A stretch of 64,000 bases of DNA from Ignavibacteria bacterium (GTDB taxonomy: Bacteria; Bacteroidota; Ignavibacteria; Ignavibacteriales; Ignavibacteriaceae). The notes beneath the pieces are model-generated. The model ran no database searches and had not been told where the DNA came from. It was given only the letters and a program-made list of their open reading frames with translations. Below are positions 16,975 to 26,448 of this stretch, piece by piece (within the stretch, counting starts at the first letter, position 1; every line of letters starts with the position of its first letter). The stretch covers positions 496,001 to 560,000 of the forward strand of contig JAFLBV010000002.1 in assembly GCA_017302895.1 (NCBI GenBank), read 5' to 3'. Made by a program: the position numbers and the translations under genes.

Positions 16975-17850
16975 TTAGAGACAGAGACCGAGAGAGAACA
17001 GAAACCCAAAAAGTGCGGATATTTTAGCCGAAAGCTCCAGAGCTGAATTCAGTTCCGAACCTTTAAGGCTCAGCAACATCAGTATCGCTTTATATGCGAA
17101 AGGGAGGGTTAAATAAGGGAGAAATACCCAGTAGGTCAGATCATAGTAGAGATACATGATTAGAGGCACTGAAAATGAGGAAACAAGTAGAATAAAATAT
17201 TCTGCCAGCGCGAAATTCTTCCCAAGCAGCACAGCGAGAGTTTTCTTTCCGGCTTTTTTATCCTGATCCACATCTCTATAATTGTTTACAACCAGTATAT
17301 TCGTGACCAAGGCTCCCACAGGTATCGACGAAATCAGGGCCTGACTTGTGATGGTATGGGTATTAATAAAATATGTCCCTACAGTGCCCACAAAACCGTA
17401 GAAAAGGAAAACAAAAAGATCACCCAGCCCGTTGTAAGCAAATGGAAACGGTCCGGCAGTGTACATAAATCCTGCAATTATGGAGAGAATACCTATCGCT
17501 AAAATAAGCGGACCACCAAGGTAGACAAGATACAACCCCAGAATGAAAGCCAGTCCGAATGTAAGGTAAATAGCAAGTTTCATCTCCCCGACCGAAACCC
17601 ATCCTTCATTCAAAGCTCTTTGGGGACCCACCCTTTCTTTGGTGTCTGCACCTTTGAGGTGATCATAAAGATCGTTTGTAAAATTCGTTGCAATCTGGAT
17701 CAGTATTGAACAAATCAAAGCAACAAAAGCCGCAACAAGATGGTACTCCTTCTCTGCAACCGCCAGTGAGGTACCAACAATCACCGGGACGAATGCGGCA
17801 AGAAGAGTTTTAGGTCTTGCCGCCAGAATCCAGACATTCAATTTACTCAT
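16975..17850 (-). CDS. menA: 1,4-dihydroxy-2-naphthoate polyprenyltransferase
   Basis: UbiA-superfamily membrane enzyme that attaches a polyprenyl chain to DHNA, giving demethylmenaquinone. The 291 residues contain eight or nine hydrophobic helices. The two Asp-rich prenyl-diphosphate motifs are NFTNDLYDHLKGAD and NNYRDVDQDKKAGKKTL. ARPKTLLAAFVPVIVG at the N terminus is typical of MenA. The gap to menB is 5 nt. Confidence 0.95.
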   Translation of the reverse strand: MSKLNVWILAARPKTLLAAFVPVIVGTSLAVAEKEYHLVAAFVALICSILIQIATNFTNDLYDHLKGADTKERVGPQRALNEGWVSVGEMKLAIYLTFGLAFILGLYLVYLGGPLILAIGILSIIAGFMYTAGPFPFAYNGLGDLFVFLFYGFVGTVGTYFINTHTITSQALISSIPVGALVTNILVVNNYRDVDQDKKAGKKTLAVLLGKNFALAEYFILLVSSFSVPLIMYLYYDLTYWVFLPYLTLPFAYKAILMLLSLKGSELNSALELSAKISALFGFLFSLGLCL

Positions 17851-17855
17851 AAATT

Positions 17856-18689
17856 CTACGGCAGTTTGGGAAATTTATTGAAATCGGGCTTTCTCTTCTC
17901 CAAGTAAGCTTTTTTACCTTCCTGAGCTTCCTCGGTCATGTAATATAGAAGTGTTGCGTTTCCGGCAAGTTCCTGAATACCCTGTTGTCCGTCGAGCTCG
18001 GCATTGAATGCGGATTTTAACAAACGGATGGATAGGGGGCTTTTTTCAAGAATCTCTCTCGCCCACTGAACTCCTTCAGCCTCAAGTTCTTCGACGGGTA
18101 CAACTTTGTTCACGAGTCCCATTTCATATGCCTCAGCTGCATTGTACTGGCGGCAAAGATACCAGATTTCACGGGCTCTTTTCTGTCCGACAAGTCTGGC
18201 AAGATAGGATGCACCAAAACCACCATCGAAACTTCCGACCTTCGGACCGGTCTGCCCGAATATCGCATTATCAGCGGCTATGGTGAGGTCACAAACCACA
18301 TGGAGAACATGACCGCCACCAATTGCGTAACCGGCCACGAGGGCTATTACAGGCTTTGGGATACTTCGTATCATTTTCTGCAAATCAAGCACATTAAGTC
18401 TCGGAACTCCATCTGAACCGATGTAACCCTGATCTCCTCTGATCCTCTGATCACCACCCGAACAGAAAGCGTATTTGCCATCCTCGGCAGGCCCCTTGCC
18501 TGTCAATAGAATGACACCGATCTCCTGATCCTCTCTGGCATCAACAAAGGCATTGTACATTTCTATTACAGTGTCAGGACGGAATGCATTTCGTACCTCA
18601 GGTCTGTTGATGGTAATTTTTGCAATGCCTTCAGCTTTTTCGTAAATGATGTCTTTATAATTTCCGGTCTGTTTCCATTCAATCAGCAT
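17856..18689 (-). CDS. menB: 1,4-dihydroxy-2-naphthoyl-CoA synthase
   Basis: Crotonase-fold enzyme that closes the second ring of the naphthoquinone from o-succinylbenzoyl-CoA. The 277-residue protein has the oxyanion-hole segments [14 protein letters not shown] and [17 protein letters not shown], and the MenB-specific run [15 protein letters not shown]. The early Gly-Gly-Asp-Gln segment that binds the aromatic part is intact. It is fourth from the end of the clpS-to-menE operon. Confidence 0.96.
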   Translation of the reverse strand: MLIEWKQTGNYKDIIYEKAEGIAKITINRPEVRNAFRPDTVIEMYNAFVDAREDQEIGVILLTGKGPAEDGKYAFCSGGDQRIRGDQGYIGSDGVPRLNVLDLQKMIRSIPKPVIALVAGYAIGGGHVLHVVCDLTIAADNAIFGQTGPKVGSFDGGFGASYLARLVGQKRAREIWYLCRQYNAAEAYEMGLVNKVVPVEELEAEGVQWAREILEKSPLSIRLLKSAFNAELDGQQGIQELAGNATLLYYMTEEAQEGKKAYLEKRKPDFNKFPKLP

Positions 18690-18706
18690 AAAATTTCCAA
18701 ATGGTT

Positions 18707-19528
18707 TTAGTTCAATTCAGTTAAAAAATTTTCTATCAAACGGGCGGTCTCTTCCGGTTTCTCCAAATAAAGAGTATGCCACGCTCCTTCTATAACAAAA
18801 TGTTTAAATTTATTGTTCAACCTGATGACACGGTTCCCTATTTCACAATATTTTTCATCATTCCCGCCGGAGATCAGAAGTCCCGGAAGCGTTGATTCTC
18901 TCAATAGTGGTTGAAGTGGTTCCTGAATACCGAGCCCGGAATGTAACAAATACTTCTGCAGCACCTCGGTATTATTCTTAAGCCTTCTTTTCCTGTACTC
19001 TTCATTGAACTCTGGTGAAAGATACTTCAATCCCTCAAACAGGTCAAGATTTAGCCAGTTTTCGACCCACTCGTCAATTCCATGTTCAGCAATCATTTTC
19101 GCATGATGGATATCACCTTCCCGTCTATCCTGTCTCATCGCTTTATCCGGAATACCGGGAGTGGTGGAAATGGCGACAAATCCTGCTTGTGATTTTACCA
19201 GATTATGGGCGGTGATGTAGTAAACAAGTCTTCCTCCCGCAGAGTAACCGCAGATGACCGGTGATTTAATACTTAAGCAATCAATCAGACTCGATATTAA
19301 TCCACCAAGTCCCTCGAAAGTGTAAAAAGCGCTATCCGATGTAAACTCAGACTGCCCGCAGCCGGGCAGGTCAATCAGCAGGTAATTCTGTTTTTCACCG
19401 AGTACTTCAACGAACGGTTCCCAGTCAGCGGAACTGCCACCAAAACCGTGGATTAAGACAAGAGTATGCCTGCTTCCCCTCTCCTCATATTTGTAAAAAC
19501 ACTTGATTCCGTTATAATCGTAAAACAT
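18707..19528 (-). CDS. menH: Alpha/beta hydrolase, MenH-type SHCHC synthase
   Basis: A 273-residue alpha/beta hydrolase expected to eliminate pyruvate from the MenD product, giving SHCHC. The nucleophile is Ser96 in CGYSAGGR, the acid is Asp224 (SGGNDEK), and the base is His251 (GAWHTLYLE). [14 protein letters not shown] near the start forms the oxyanion hole. The sequence alone fits many hydrolases; its place in the men operon makes MenH likely. menD, menF and menC are not in this window. Confidence 0.82.
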   Translation of the reverse strand: MFYDYNGIKCFYKYEERGSRHTLVLIHGFGGSSADWEPFVEVLGEKQNYLLIDLPGCGQSEFTSDSAFYTFEGLGGLISSLIDCLSIKSPVICGYSAGGRLVYYITAHNLVKSQAGFVAISTTPGIPDKAMRQDRREGDIHHAKMIAEHGIDEWVENWLNLDLFEGLKYLSPEFNEEYRKRRLKNNTEVLQKYLLHSGLGIQEPLQPLLRESTLPGLLISGGNDEKYCEIGNRVIRLNNKFKHFVIEGAWHTLYLEKPEETARLIENFLTELN

Positions 19529-19531
19529 TGC

Positions 19532-20524
19532 CTAATTAATTTTAAGTGAATATAAAAATCCTGTTAGTACCCTGCCGAGGTCGTACAATGTGGTTATGCT
19601 GATATTCCTCATATCGTCATTCAATGTATGCCAGTAGTTTCTTCGGGGATTGGCGGAATTGGCTCCAACCAGTCCGGCATCAATTATGTTCAAAGTCTTG
19701 ATGCCTGATTCATTTAACGGGATATGGTCATCATATATCGGTTGTGAGACAAAATCCTTGAATCTTGTGTTACCTGAACTCTGGGCATATTGCCAAAGCA
19801 ATTCCACTACATCCCCTGCATACTGCATCGAAGCCGGCTCCCGCATATAAACAGCTTCCATATCACCAACAAGATCGAGCAGAATCCCGAATTTTGGCTT
19901 TACAGGCAGAGGATAATTGGAGGCAAAGTGTTTTGAACCGAGACAATATCCCTCGAGACTGTTCGAAAGTCCATAATCTTCCCCGTCGAACAGTACAATA
20001 TCGACACCGAATTCCAGTTTGTTTTTTCCGATTACATTTGCCAGTTCAAGTAAGACTCCGGTACCACTGGCGCCGTCATTGGCTCCGGGAATCGGAGTTT
20101 TGTGTTTACTGCTGTCAACTTCTTTATCAGCATGGGGTCTGCTGTCCCAGTGAGCACAAAGCAGCACTCTCTTAGTGGCATCAGGATTAAAACTTCCGAT
20201 GATATTTGTAAACTTCAATTTGTCTCCCCATGGGACAACAGCTTCAAAGTCCTGAACTGTAACTTTCGCTCCCGATTTTTGCAGCCGCTCGATAAGATAC
20301 TTTTTTGCATTCTCCCAGGAAGGAAGTCCCGAAACCCTCGGACCAAATTCTGTCTGTCTTTTTACATACTCGTAAACATTTAGACTGTCATAAACCGGCA
20401 TATTATCTCTTTTTTGAATTTCAAATTGAGGCGGTTGAACGGCGGGAGGTTCTTCTTTTTTCTTGCAGGAAGTAAAAATAAATGCGAAAAGAATCAATGC
20501 TACTGTTACTTTCCCAAAATTCAT
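19532..20524 (-). CDS. Lipoprotein glutaminyl-peptide cyclotransferase-like enzyme (M28 family)
   Basis: A 330-residue secreted lipoprotein. The lipobox FTSC puts the lipidated Cys at position 20. The body is an M28 zinc fold: AHWDSRPHAD (His125, Asp127), PGANDGASGTG (Asp150), DGEDYG (Glu182), then YDDHIPL (265-269) and YWHTLNDD (His299). The DDHIP element, LGSKHFA, LLDLVGD and WHTLNDD together look like glutaminyl cyclase, which turns N-terminal glutamine of exported proteins into pyroglutamate. A plain aminopeptidase is the alternative. It sits 3 nt from menH and 9 nt from dacB in the same operon. Confidence 0.8.
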   Translation of the reverse strand: MNFGKVTVALILFAFIFTSCKKKEEPPAVQPPQFEIQKRDNMPVYDSLNVYEYVKRQTEFGPRVSGLPSWENAKKYLIERLQKSGAKVTVQDFEAVVPWGDKLKFTNIIGSFNPDATKRVLLCAHWDSRPHADKEVDSSKHKTPIPGANDGASGTGVLLELANVIGKNKLEFGVDIVLFDGEDYGLSNSLEGYCLGSKHFASNYPLPVKPKFGILLDLVGDMEAVYMREPASMQYAGDVVELLWQYAQSSGNTRFKDFVSQPIYDDHIPLNESGIKTLNIIDAGLVGANSANPRRNYWHTLNDDMRNISITTLYDLGRVLTGFLYSLKIN

Positions 20525-20533
20525 AATTTCACC

Positions 20534-21958
20534 TCAATTATTCTGTGCAATTATTTCACAAATGGCGTCCTGAAAACCTCTTGCTTTTGAGGAACTGCCG
20601 GGAAAGTTCTGCATCATTATAGAGAACGAAATCATATCTCCACTTTTTGCTCTTAAATAACCCGAGAGGCTGCTCACTCCTGAAAGTGTGCCCGTTTTTG
20701 CATGGAGATTGTTGTAGCACAATCCTGTTTTCATTCTTGAAGCCAGAGTACCATCCACCCCTGCGATTGGTAATGAATTGTAGTAAATATCGAACAGTTC
20801 ACCGCCTGTTTCGTAAATTTTGTTTGTGAGAGCCAGTAGAAGAGAGGCACTGACAACATTGTATCGGGAGACACCTGAACCATCCGACAGTCTGTAATCT
20901 GCCGGATTCTTCCCCGCCCACTTTATGATACTGTCCTGGTATTTCTTTCCGTCAGCGAAAGAGACATTTTTGTTTCTTGAAATACCACCTAACGCAAGAA
21001 GCACCATTTCAGCATACAGATTATCACTTTTTTTGTTTAACTGATTAATCAATTTTGAATAAGGATGCTGAAACTCATACAGTTGAGTCATCTTGTAGTC
21101 GTGGTAGATGATTCTTGCTTTCCCTGAAACCTTGATTCCGCCCCTCTCAAGTTTTTCTTTCAGAAGGGTTGCGAAATAGAATTCCGGTTGCCAGACATTA
21201 AATATATAGACTGCCGGCTGGGAACCGTAACTCATTTTACCCTTTACAAAAATTTTATTTGTTCTCTCGAGGTAATCACGCCAGACTCTTAAATCAGTTC
21301 CATCATTGCTCATCGATGCGGAATTTACAATTTCAAAATAATTAGTTACCGGATAAACGGAAACATGAGGTCTTCCACCCCCAGCAACCGGCGAAACGGT
21401 AACTTTCACTGTGTTTCCGTAAATATTCAGAGCTGACATAAAAGGTGAAGTTACGGCACCGTCGTCATCCCACATCCAGCCCTCACCCCAAAAAAGAGAG
21501 TCTTTGTATGAAACATCAAGCAAAATATCTCCCTTTATCTCTTTTATGCCAAAAGCACTTAGCAGGTCATAGCATTTATTCAGACTGTCCATCTTGAAGT
21601 CAGGGTCACCATATCCCACAATTACAATATCGCCATTCAAAACTGAATTTTCTATCTGACCGGTGTACCCAATTTTTGTTTTGAAAGTGTAGTCTTTTCC
21701 GAGATATACAAGCCCTGCAATTGAAGTGATAACCTTCATGTTGGATGCCGGGTTCATCAATTTAAGCCGGTCACGGGAATACAACGACTTTTTCTGCGAT
21801 AGATTGTAAACTTCGATCCCCGCATTACAGGAGGTGAAAAAGGTATCATTAAGAATGGTATTTAACTCTGAGAGGAATTTCTCCTCCTGAGCTGAGACCC
21901 TGGTGAATGAAAGACACATCACCAAAAAGAAAAACTTTATAGATATTTTAGTATACAA
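20534..21958 (-). CDS. dacB: D-alanyl-D-alanine carboxypeptidase/endopeptidase (PBP4, S13)
   Basis: Periplasmic penicillin-binding protein that trims or cuts peptidoglycan cross-bridges. The 474 residues begin with a signal peptide ending about position 23. The motifs are SNMK (Ser72 to Lys75), the second motif within SDGSGVSRYN, and KTG (Lys421) in HAKTGTLSGVS. Its start lies inside the end of clpS (11-nt overlap), so the two are translationally coupled. No other wall gene is in this operon; the rod genes are farther along. Confidence 0.93.
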   Translation of the reverse strand: MYTKISIKFFFLVMCLSFTRVSAQEEKFLSELNTILNDTFFTSCNAGIEVYNLSQKKSLYSRDRLKLMNPASNMKVITSIAGLVYLGKDYTFKTKIGYTGQIENSVLNGDIVIVGYGDPDFKMDSLNKCYDLLSAFGIKEIKGDILLDVSYKDSLFWGEGWMWDDDGAVTSPFMSALNIYGNTVKVTVSPVAGGGRPHVSVYPVTNYFEIVNSASMSNDGTDLRVWRDYLERTNKIFVKGKMSYGSQPAVYIFNVWQPEFYFATLLKEKLERGGIKVSGKARIIYHDYKMTQLYEFQHPYSKLINQLNKKSDNLYAEMVLLALGGISRNKNVSFADGKKYQDSIIKWAGKNPADYRLSDGSGVSRYNVVSASLLLALTNKIYETGGELFDIYYNSLPIAGVDGTLASRMKTGLCYNNLHAKTGTLSGVSSLSGYLRAKSGDMISFSIMMQNFPGSSSKARGFQDAICEIIAQNN

Positions 21959-22286
21959 TTTCTGTCCTCAGTGCAATTTCTTCCAAAACTGATGAAACTT
22001 TTATACATTTTAAATACTCTCCCTTAAAAACAACCGCCTTCCCTTCGCTGTGAGCCTTCATAGTCAAATAAACTGCCCTCGCAGAGGAACAATTCAGGGC
22101 TTTTATCAGTTGTCCTATTACTTCCTCAAAGGAATGAAAGTCATCATTGTATAAAATGACCCTCGCAGCATATTTCGAGGAAGAGCCCGAGTCGATGTCC
22201 TCGGATATCTCAGGTGATTGAACTTCCTGACCTTCGGTTCCTGGATTTCCTCCAAAAATGGTCAAGATTCTTTCAAATTTGGTCAT
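21948..22286 (-). CDS. clpS: ClpS adaptor protein
   Basis: Adaptor that delivers N-degron proteins to the ClpAP/ClpC protease. The 112-residue protein has an unstructured N-terminal stretch of about 40 residues, then the ClpS core: VILYNDDFHSFEEVIGQL with the NDD motif that contacts the substrate N terminus, and MKAHSEGKAVVFKG holding the conserved histidine. It appears to be the first gene of the clpS-to-menE operon. The N-terminal tail is longer than in the E. coli protein. Confidence 0.88.
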   Translation of the reverse strand: MTKFERILTIFGGNPGTEGQEVQSPEISEDIDSGSSSKYAARVILYNDDFHSFEEVIGQLIKALNCSSARAVYLTMKAHSEGKAVVFKGEYLKCIKVSSVLEEIALRTEIVY

Positions 22287-22361
22287 TTTATTTCAGATAT
22301 TTCGTAGTAAAATAATTTAAAACATAAAACGGTAATTTAAAGAAAAAACCATCATCTTTCT

Positions 22362-22369
22362 TATTTTTG
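22362..22369 (+). promoter_or_regulatory. Candidate -7 element for etfBA
   Basis: TATTTTTG (TAnnTTTG) lies 40 nt before the etfB ATG, which has a strong ACGGAGGTC ribosome-binding site. No TTG occurs at the -33 spacing. Confidence 0.3.
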
Positions 22370-22409
22370 TAAGTCATTCCTTAACAAATTCATACAATAC
22401 GGAGGTCAA

Positions 22410-23156
22410 ATGAAAATAGCTGTTTGCGTCAGCAATGTACCCGATACAGCTACCAAAATAAAGATTGCTGCCGGCGGTAAAGAGATCGATAAAACCGGTG
22501 TATCTTTTATAGTTAATCCCTACGACGAGTTCGCCATTGAAGAGGCAGTTAAAACCAAAGAGAAATTCGGTGGTGAGACTGTTGTTATCAGTGTCGGTGA
22601 TGACTCAAACAAGGCGATTATGACGAAAGCATTAGCCATGGGAATTGATTCCGGCTTGCTTTTAAAAACACAGGATACACTCGACTCTAACGGTGTGGCA
22701 ACACTTCTTGCAGAGGAAATCAAAGCGAGCGGATACGATATTGTATTCATGGGCAAACAGTCTGTAGATTATGATACTTCGATGGTGGGACAACTCGCCG
22801 CTGCAAAAGCCGGCTTGAATTGCATAACTGTCTGCGTGTCGTTGAATATTGAAAATGGCTCTGTTACTGCGGAAAGAGAGATTGAAGGCGGAAGAGAAGT
22901 AGTAAAATCGTCCCTTCCTGTCGTGATAACTGCTCAAAAAGGGCTGAATGATCCAAGATATCCAAATCTCAAAGGGATTATGGATGCCAAAAGGAAAAAA
23001 CTTGAAGAGAGACCTGTCACCGCACCTGCCCCGTTGGTGGAAGTGGTTGAAATGTTTCTCCCAAATCCAAAAGCACCCGGGAGAATTCTTGGAACCGATT
23101 CATCAGCAGTACCCGAACTGGTACGCCTTTTAAGAGAAGAAGCAAAAGTTATCTAA
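22410..23156 (+). CDS. etfB: Electron transfer flavoprotein, beta subunit
   Basis: Small subunit of the ETF heterodimer, which carries electrons from acyl-CoA dehydrogenases to the quinone pool. The 248 residues show the ETF beta fold: MKIAVCVSNVPDTATKI at the start, NPYDEFAIEEAVK, then GKQSVDYDTSMVGQLAA and the region EIEGGREVVKSSLPVV. AMP binds in this subunit in other ETFs. The ATG has a strong ribosome-binding site. etfA follows after 11 nt. Confidence 0.95.
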   Translation: MKIAVCVSNVPDTATKIKIAAGGKEIDKTGVSFIVNPYDEFAIEEAVKTKEKFGGETVVISVGDDSNKAIMTKALAMGIDSGLLLKTQDTLDSNGVATLLAEEIKASGYDIVFMGKQSVDYDTSMVGQLAAAKAGLNCITVCVSLNIENGSVTAEREIEGGREVVKSSLPVVITAQKGLNDPRYPNLKGIMDAKRKKLEERPVTAPAPLVEVVEMFLPNPKAPGRILGTDSSAVPELVRLLREEAKVI

Positions 23157-23167
23157 GGAGATTATTT

Positions 23168-24136
23168 ATGTCAAAAATGATTTTAGCAGTTATTGAACAA
23201 AGAGATGGAAAAATAAAGAAATCCGGGTTGGAAGCAGCTTCAAAAGCCTCTGTGCTGGCTGCAACTTTCGGATGTGAAGCCCTGGCTGTAATCCCTGCGG
23301 CTTCTGTTGAGAACTCTCAATTACTGTCACAGTATGGTATCAAAAAAGCCGTTACCCTCTCTGATCCGGCTTTCGAGAAATATTCGCCGTCTGGATATGC
23401 CCAATCGATCGTCGATTATGCAAAAGGATGTGGAGCCGATACTCTGATTTTCGCAAACACCGCAATGGGAAAAGATCTTGCACCCAGAGTTGCAGCAGGT
23501 TTGAATGCTGCAATTATTTCTGATGCCACCTCTCTCGAAGTTGAAGGCGGTGAACTGATTGCCGTAAGACCCGTATTTGCAGGAAAGGCTTTACAAAAAG
23601 TAAAATCTGCTGCCGGTGTCAAGGTGTTTACACTTCGTCCGAATGTATTTCCTTTAGTTGATTCCCCGGTAGAGACAGTTTTTGAGACTGTTACGCTTTC
23701 AGGTTCTGATCTCTCGACCATCGTGAGCGAGATCAAAAAATCTGAAGGCAAACTTGATGTCGCTGAAGCAAATATCATCGTTTCAGGCGGAAGAGGTTTG
23801 AAAGAATCAGGCAATTTCCATATGGTGGAAGAACTTGCAGAGGTTTTGGGTGCCGCAGTGGGTGCCTCAAGAGCAGTAGTTGATGCAGGCTGGAGACCTC
23901 ACGGTGAACAAGTGGGCCAGACGGGTAAAACTGTGACTCCTTCTCTTTATATTGCATGTGGGATTTCCGGTGCCATTCAGCATCTTGCAGGCATGGCTTC
24001 TTCAAAGTATATTGTCGCTATTAACAAAGACAAGGATGCACCGATCTTCACTATTGCAGACTATGGTATAGTCGGCGATGTTTTCGAAGTATTGCCTGCA
24101 TTAAAAGACGAGTTAAAGAAAGTGATCGCAAATTGA
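23168..24136 (+). CDS. etfA: Electron transfer flavoprotein, alpha subunit
   Basis: FAD-binding subunit of ETF. The 322 residues contain an N-terminal domain and the conserved C-terminal FAD site: SGGRGLKESGNF, GASRAVVDAGWRPHGEQVGQTGK, then LYIACGISGAIQHLAGM and AINKDKDAPIF. No acyl-CoA dehydrogenase is in the window, so the electron donor is elsewhere. The stop codon overlaps the TTG start of the next gene. Confidence 0.96.
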   Translation: MSKMILAVIEQRDGKIKKSGLEAASKASVLAATFGCEALAVIPAASVENSQLLSQYGIKKAVTLSDPAFEKYSPSGYAQSIVDYAKGCGADTLIFANTAMGKDLAPRVAAGLNAAIISDATSLEVEGGELIAVRPVFAGKALQKVKSAAGVKVFTLRPNVFPLVDSPVETVFETVTLSGSDLSTIVSEIKKSEGKLDVAEANIIVSGGRGLKESGNFHMVEELAEVLGAAVGASRAVVDAGWRPHGEQVGQTGKTVTPSLYIACGISGAIQHLAGMASSKYIVAINKDKDAPIFTIADYGIVGDVFEVLPALKDELKKVIAN

Positions 24137-24714
24137 ACAAAATAGAATGTGAAGTTCTCGGTATTTCTACAAGTCCGGCAGGCGGAGGAGCTTTTGTTTT
24201 GCTTCTTAAAGAAGTGGATGGAGAGCGTAAACTGCCAATTATCATCGGACACTTCGAAGCTCAGTCGATTGCCTTTGTAATTGAACGGCAGGCTCTGGAA
24301 AGACCAAATACTTACGATCTATTGAAATCTGTGATTGATAACCTCGGCGCTTCTGTCGTCGAGGTTGTCATTCATGAACTCCTCCAAAACACATATTATG
24401 CCAATATCGTACTCGATGTATCCGGTTTTACTAATGAAGTTGATGCCCGTCCCTCGGATGCAATCAATCTCGCAATCAGATGTCAGGTACCAATTTATGT
24501 CGCTGAAAAAGTGATGGATGAGGCGGGATTTTATCCGGCAAAAGAAACACCCAAGGATGATGAATCAGGCGATCCTTCTGAAAGATCAACAATCAGGGAA
24601 ACCAAACTTGCGGCACTCCAGGACAGACTCAGGGAATTGCTCGAAAATGAAGATTATGAACAGGCTGCAAAAGTACGCGATGAGATTAATAAACTCGGAG
24701 GGAAGAGTAACTGA
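24133..24714 (+). CDS. DUF151 bifunctional-nuclease domain protein with C-terminal UVR motif
   Basis: A 193-residue protein. Residues 1 to about 130 are a DUF151 (BFN) domain, known for DNase/RNase activity in plant relatives; its core is LPIIIGHFEAQSIAFVIE and RPSDAINLAIRC. Residues about 155-187 are a UVR motif (LQDRLRELLENEDYEQAAKVRDEI) of the kind found in UvrB/UvrC that mediates protein pairing. The start is a TTG that overlaps the etfA stop in TTGA, so expression is probably coupled to etfA. The nuclease role is from family knowledge only. Confidence 0.88.
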   Translation: MNKIECEVLGISTSPAGGGAFVLLLKEVDGERKLPIIIGHFEAQSIAFVIERQALERPNTYDLLKSVIDNLGASVVEVVIHELLQNTYYANIVLDVSGFTNEVDARPSDAINLAIRCQVPIYVAEKVMDEAGFYPAKETPKDDESGDPSERSTIRETKLAALQDRLRELLENEDYEQAAKVRDEINKLGGKSN

Positions 24715-24829
24715 GCAATTCATGAAAACAGGAAATCCTCCTCAATCATGGCGAAAAAAGGGAAATCAAAATATTTCGTTGATTAGTTTCCCAACCCATC
24801 AGGCAAAACAGAAACCTGAAAAGTCTCTC

Positions 24830-26311
24830 CTATTCTGAAAAGACCTTCTCTCCAATCAAACACTGGTCACATTTGTCTTTGGAACATTTGTTTCTGAAGA
24901 GTTCCAGCATTCCTTGATAGATCAGTGGTCCATGCTTGTGTGAATCCAGATTCAAAGCTGAAGACACTTCACTAACAAGTGTGTTATCGATTTCCATATC
25001 CACTTCACTAAACAGTTTCAATGTTTTAGCCGCAAATTTATGCTTGCCAAACAACTCGTAATAGATATAAAGTATCGGAAGTACCACATTAAGCACCATT
25101 TCGTCAGCACGGTTTTTTCCGACAAAGAAATTTATATACGGCTTGGCTTCCGTATCGAACATATAGTGCCGGCTCCAGTATCCATGTCCTTTTGTTACAA
25201 AGATGCTTCTTATGCAAACTTTTAGAGTGTTAAGATTGTGAATGTCGATAAATTTACGGTGTAATCCGCCGATCAGATTATGATTAATAATTTCATTCAG
25301 AAGTCTCACACCACCAGCAAGGCGCACAGTTGGATAATTTTGAGGTCTCATACGATAAAATGACCAGTCTTCCGAAGAAAAAGTCTTTCCATCGTATATC
25401 TCTTCAAGCTCGAGCCACTTTTCATGCAGCGATCTGATGTAACCTGAAGTTTCCTCTGACTCCCCTTTATGCGTTAACTCAAGCAAACCGGACACATGGA
25501 AGAAGAGTGCTTCAGCATTGTGAATAAAATCTGCATCCTGCCCCAGTGTTTTCAGATATTTTAATTCGACAGCCTTCGCAAGTCTTAGCATAATCTCTTT
25601 GTTTCGGGAGTAGCCCAAAGCCTCAAATATCCCTTCATAGAATAACTGTTCCCATACGGCTTTGTTATTCATTTCCTTTCGTGTCAGTTTTCTTTCAAGA
25701 TACTCAAGTGGTACATCGTATCCATGTTCAGGTTCACATATCTTCATCTCCTCAAGGAAAAGTATCTCCTTCATCCTGTATGCCACTTTTTCACATTTTC
25801 GCTTGAACCGCTCAATTCCGAGTCTCTTCAAAAATTGAAGTTTTTCTTCCTCTGTAACAAGCAGAGTCAACTGTTTGCACGAAATTTTATTGATACTGCT
25901 TAATCTGAAATTTGCTATCTGCTTTCGGAGCGATGTACTTAAAGATTGATCAATAAAATCAATTACACTTATGGAGGGGACTTTTCTGCCGTCTTTGGTT
26001 GTAACAAAAATTCGCTGATCAGAATCGTCAAGAATTACATGAAGGATAACTTTGTTAAACTTTGGATTTTTTGAGTGACCGTGATTTTTCCAGTCGGTAT
26101 GAAAATTGTCTATTTCGATATCACCGACAAATGTCAGACTGCCTATTTGGATATGAGCATTCCTGAAATCAGGACCTCCCAGTTCAGTGGATTCAACACC
26201 CCTGTCGAGAACACGAATCCTCTCGCCATCTCTTGTATAAATATCAGACTTGAACTCCTGATTTTTCCAAATTTCATAAATCAGTTTTTCGGGTAATGCA
26301 GCAGTTTTCAT
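24830..26311 (-). CDS. DUF2851 family protein
   Basis: A 493-residue protein of unknown function widespread in Bacteroidota. The N-terminal segment GPDFRNAHIQIG, then DIEIDNFHTDWKNHGH and FNKVILHVI, identifies the family. The C terminus carries a Cys pattern CSKDKCDQC that could bind a metal. The start has GGAGAGAG directly upstream. It lies 137 nt beyond pyrF on the same strand and may have its own promoter. No reaction can be proposed from the sequence. Confidence 0.85.
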   Translation of the reverse strand: MKTAALPEKLIYEIWKNQEFKSDIYTRDGERIRVLDRGVESTELGGPDFRNAHIQIGSLTFVGDIEIDNFHTDWKNHGHSKNPKFNKVILHVILDDSDQRIFVTTKDGRKVPSISVIDFIDQSLSTSLRKQIANFRLSSINKISCKQLTLLVTEEEKLQFLKRLGIERFKRKCEKVAYRMKEILFLEEMKICEPEHGYDVPLEYLERKLTRKEMNNKAVWEQLFYEGIFEALGYSRNKEIMLRLAKAVELKYLKTLGQDADFIHNAEALFFHVSGLLELTHKGESEETSGYIRSLHEKWLELEEIYDGKTFSSEDWSFYRMRPQNYPTVRLAGGVRLLNEIINHNLIGGLHRKFIDIHNLNTLKVCIRSIFVTKGHGYWSRHYMFDTEAKPYINFFVGKNRADEMVLNVVLPILYIYYELFGKHKFAAKTLKLFSEVDMEIDNTLVSEVSSALNLDSHKHGPLIYQGMLELFRNKCSKDKCDQCLIGEKVFSE

Positions 26312-26448
26312 TCTCTCTCCATCGAAATACGATAATAGCCGACAGTATTATCTATCAATTATTAGAATATATTCCCATTTACGAGAAATATATCTTTCCT
26401 CCGGCTTACTATACCGGGTTAATTACTCTTTGATTACTCTCCTGTTGA

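Noticed and set aside
24723-24838. 38-codon open frame after the DUF151 gene
   Set aside because: Short, basic, low-complexity, overlaps the end of the DUF2851 gene, and no ribosome-binding site.
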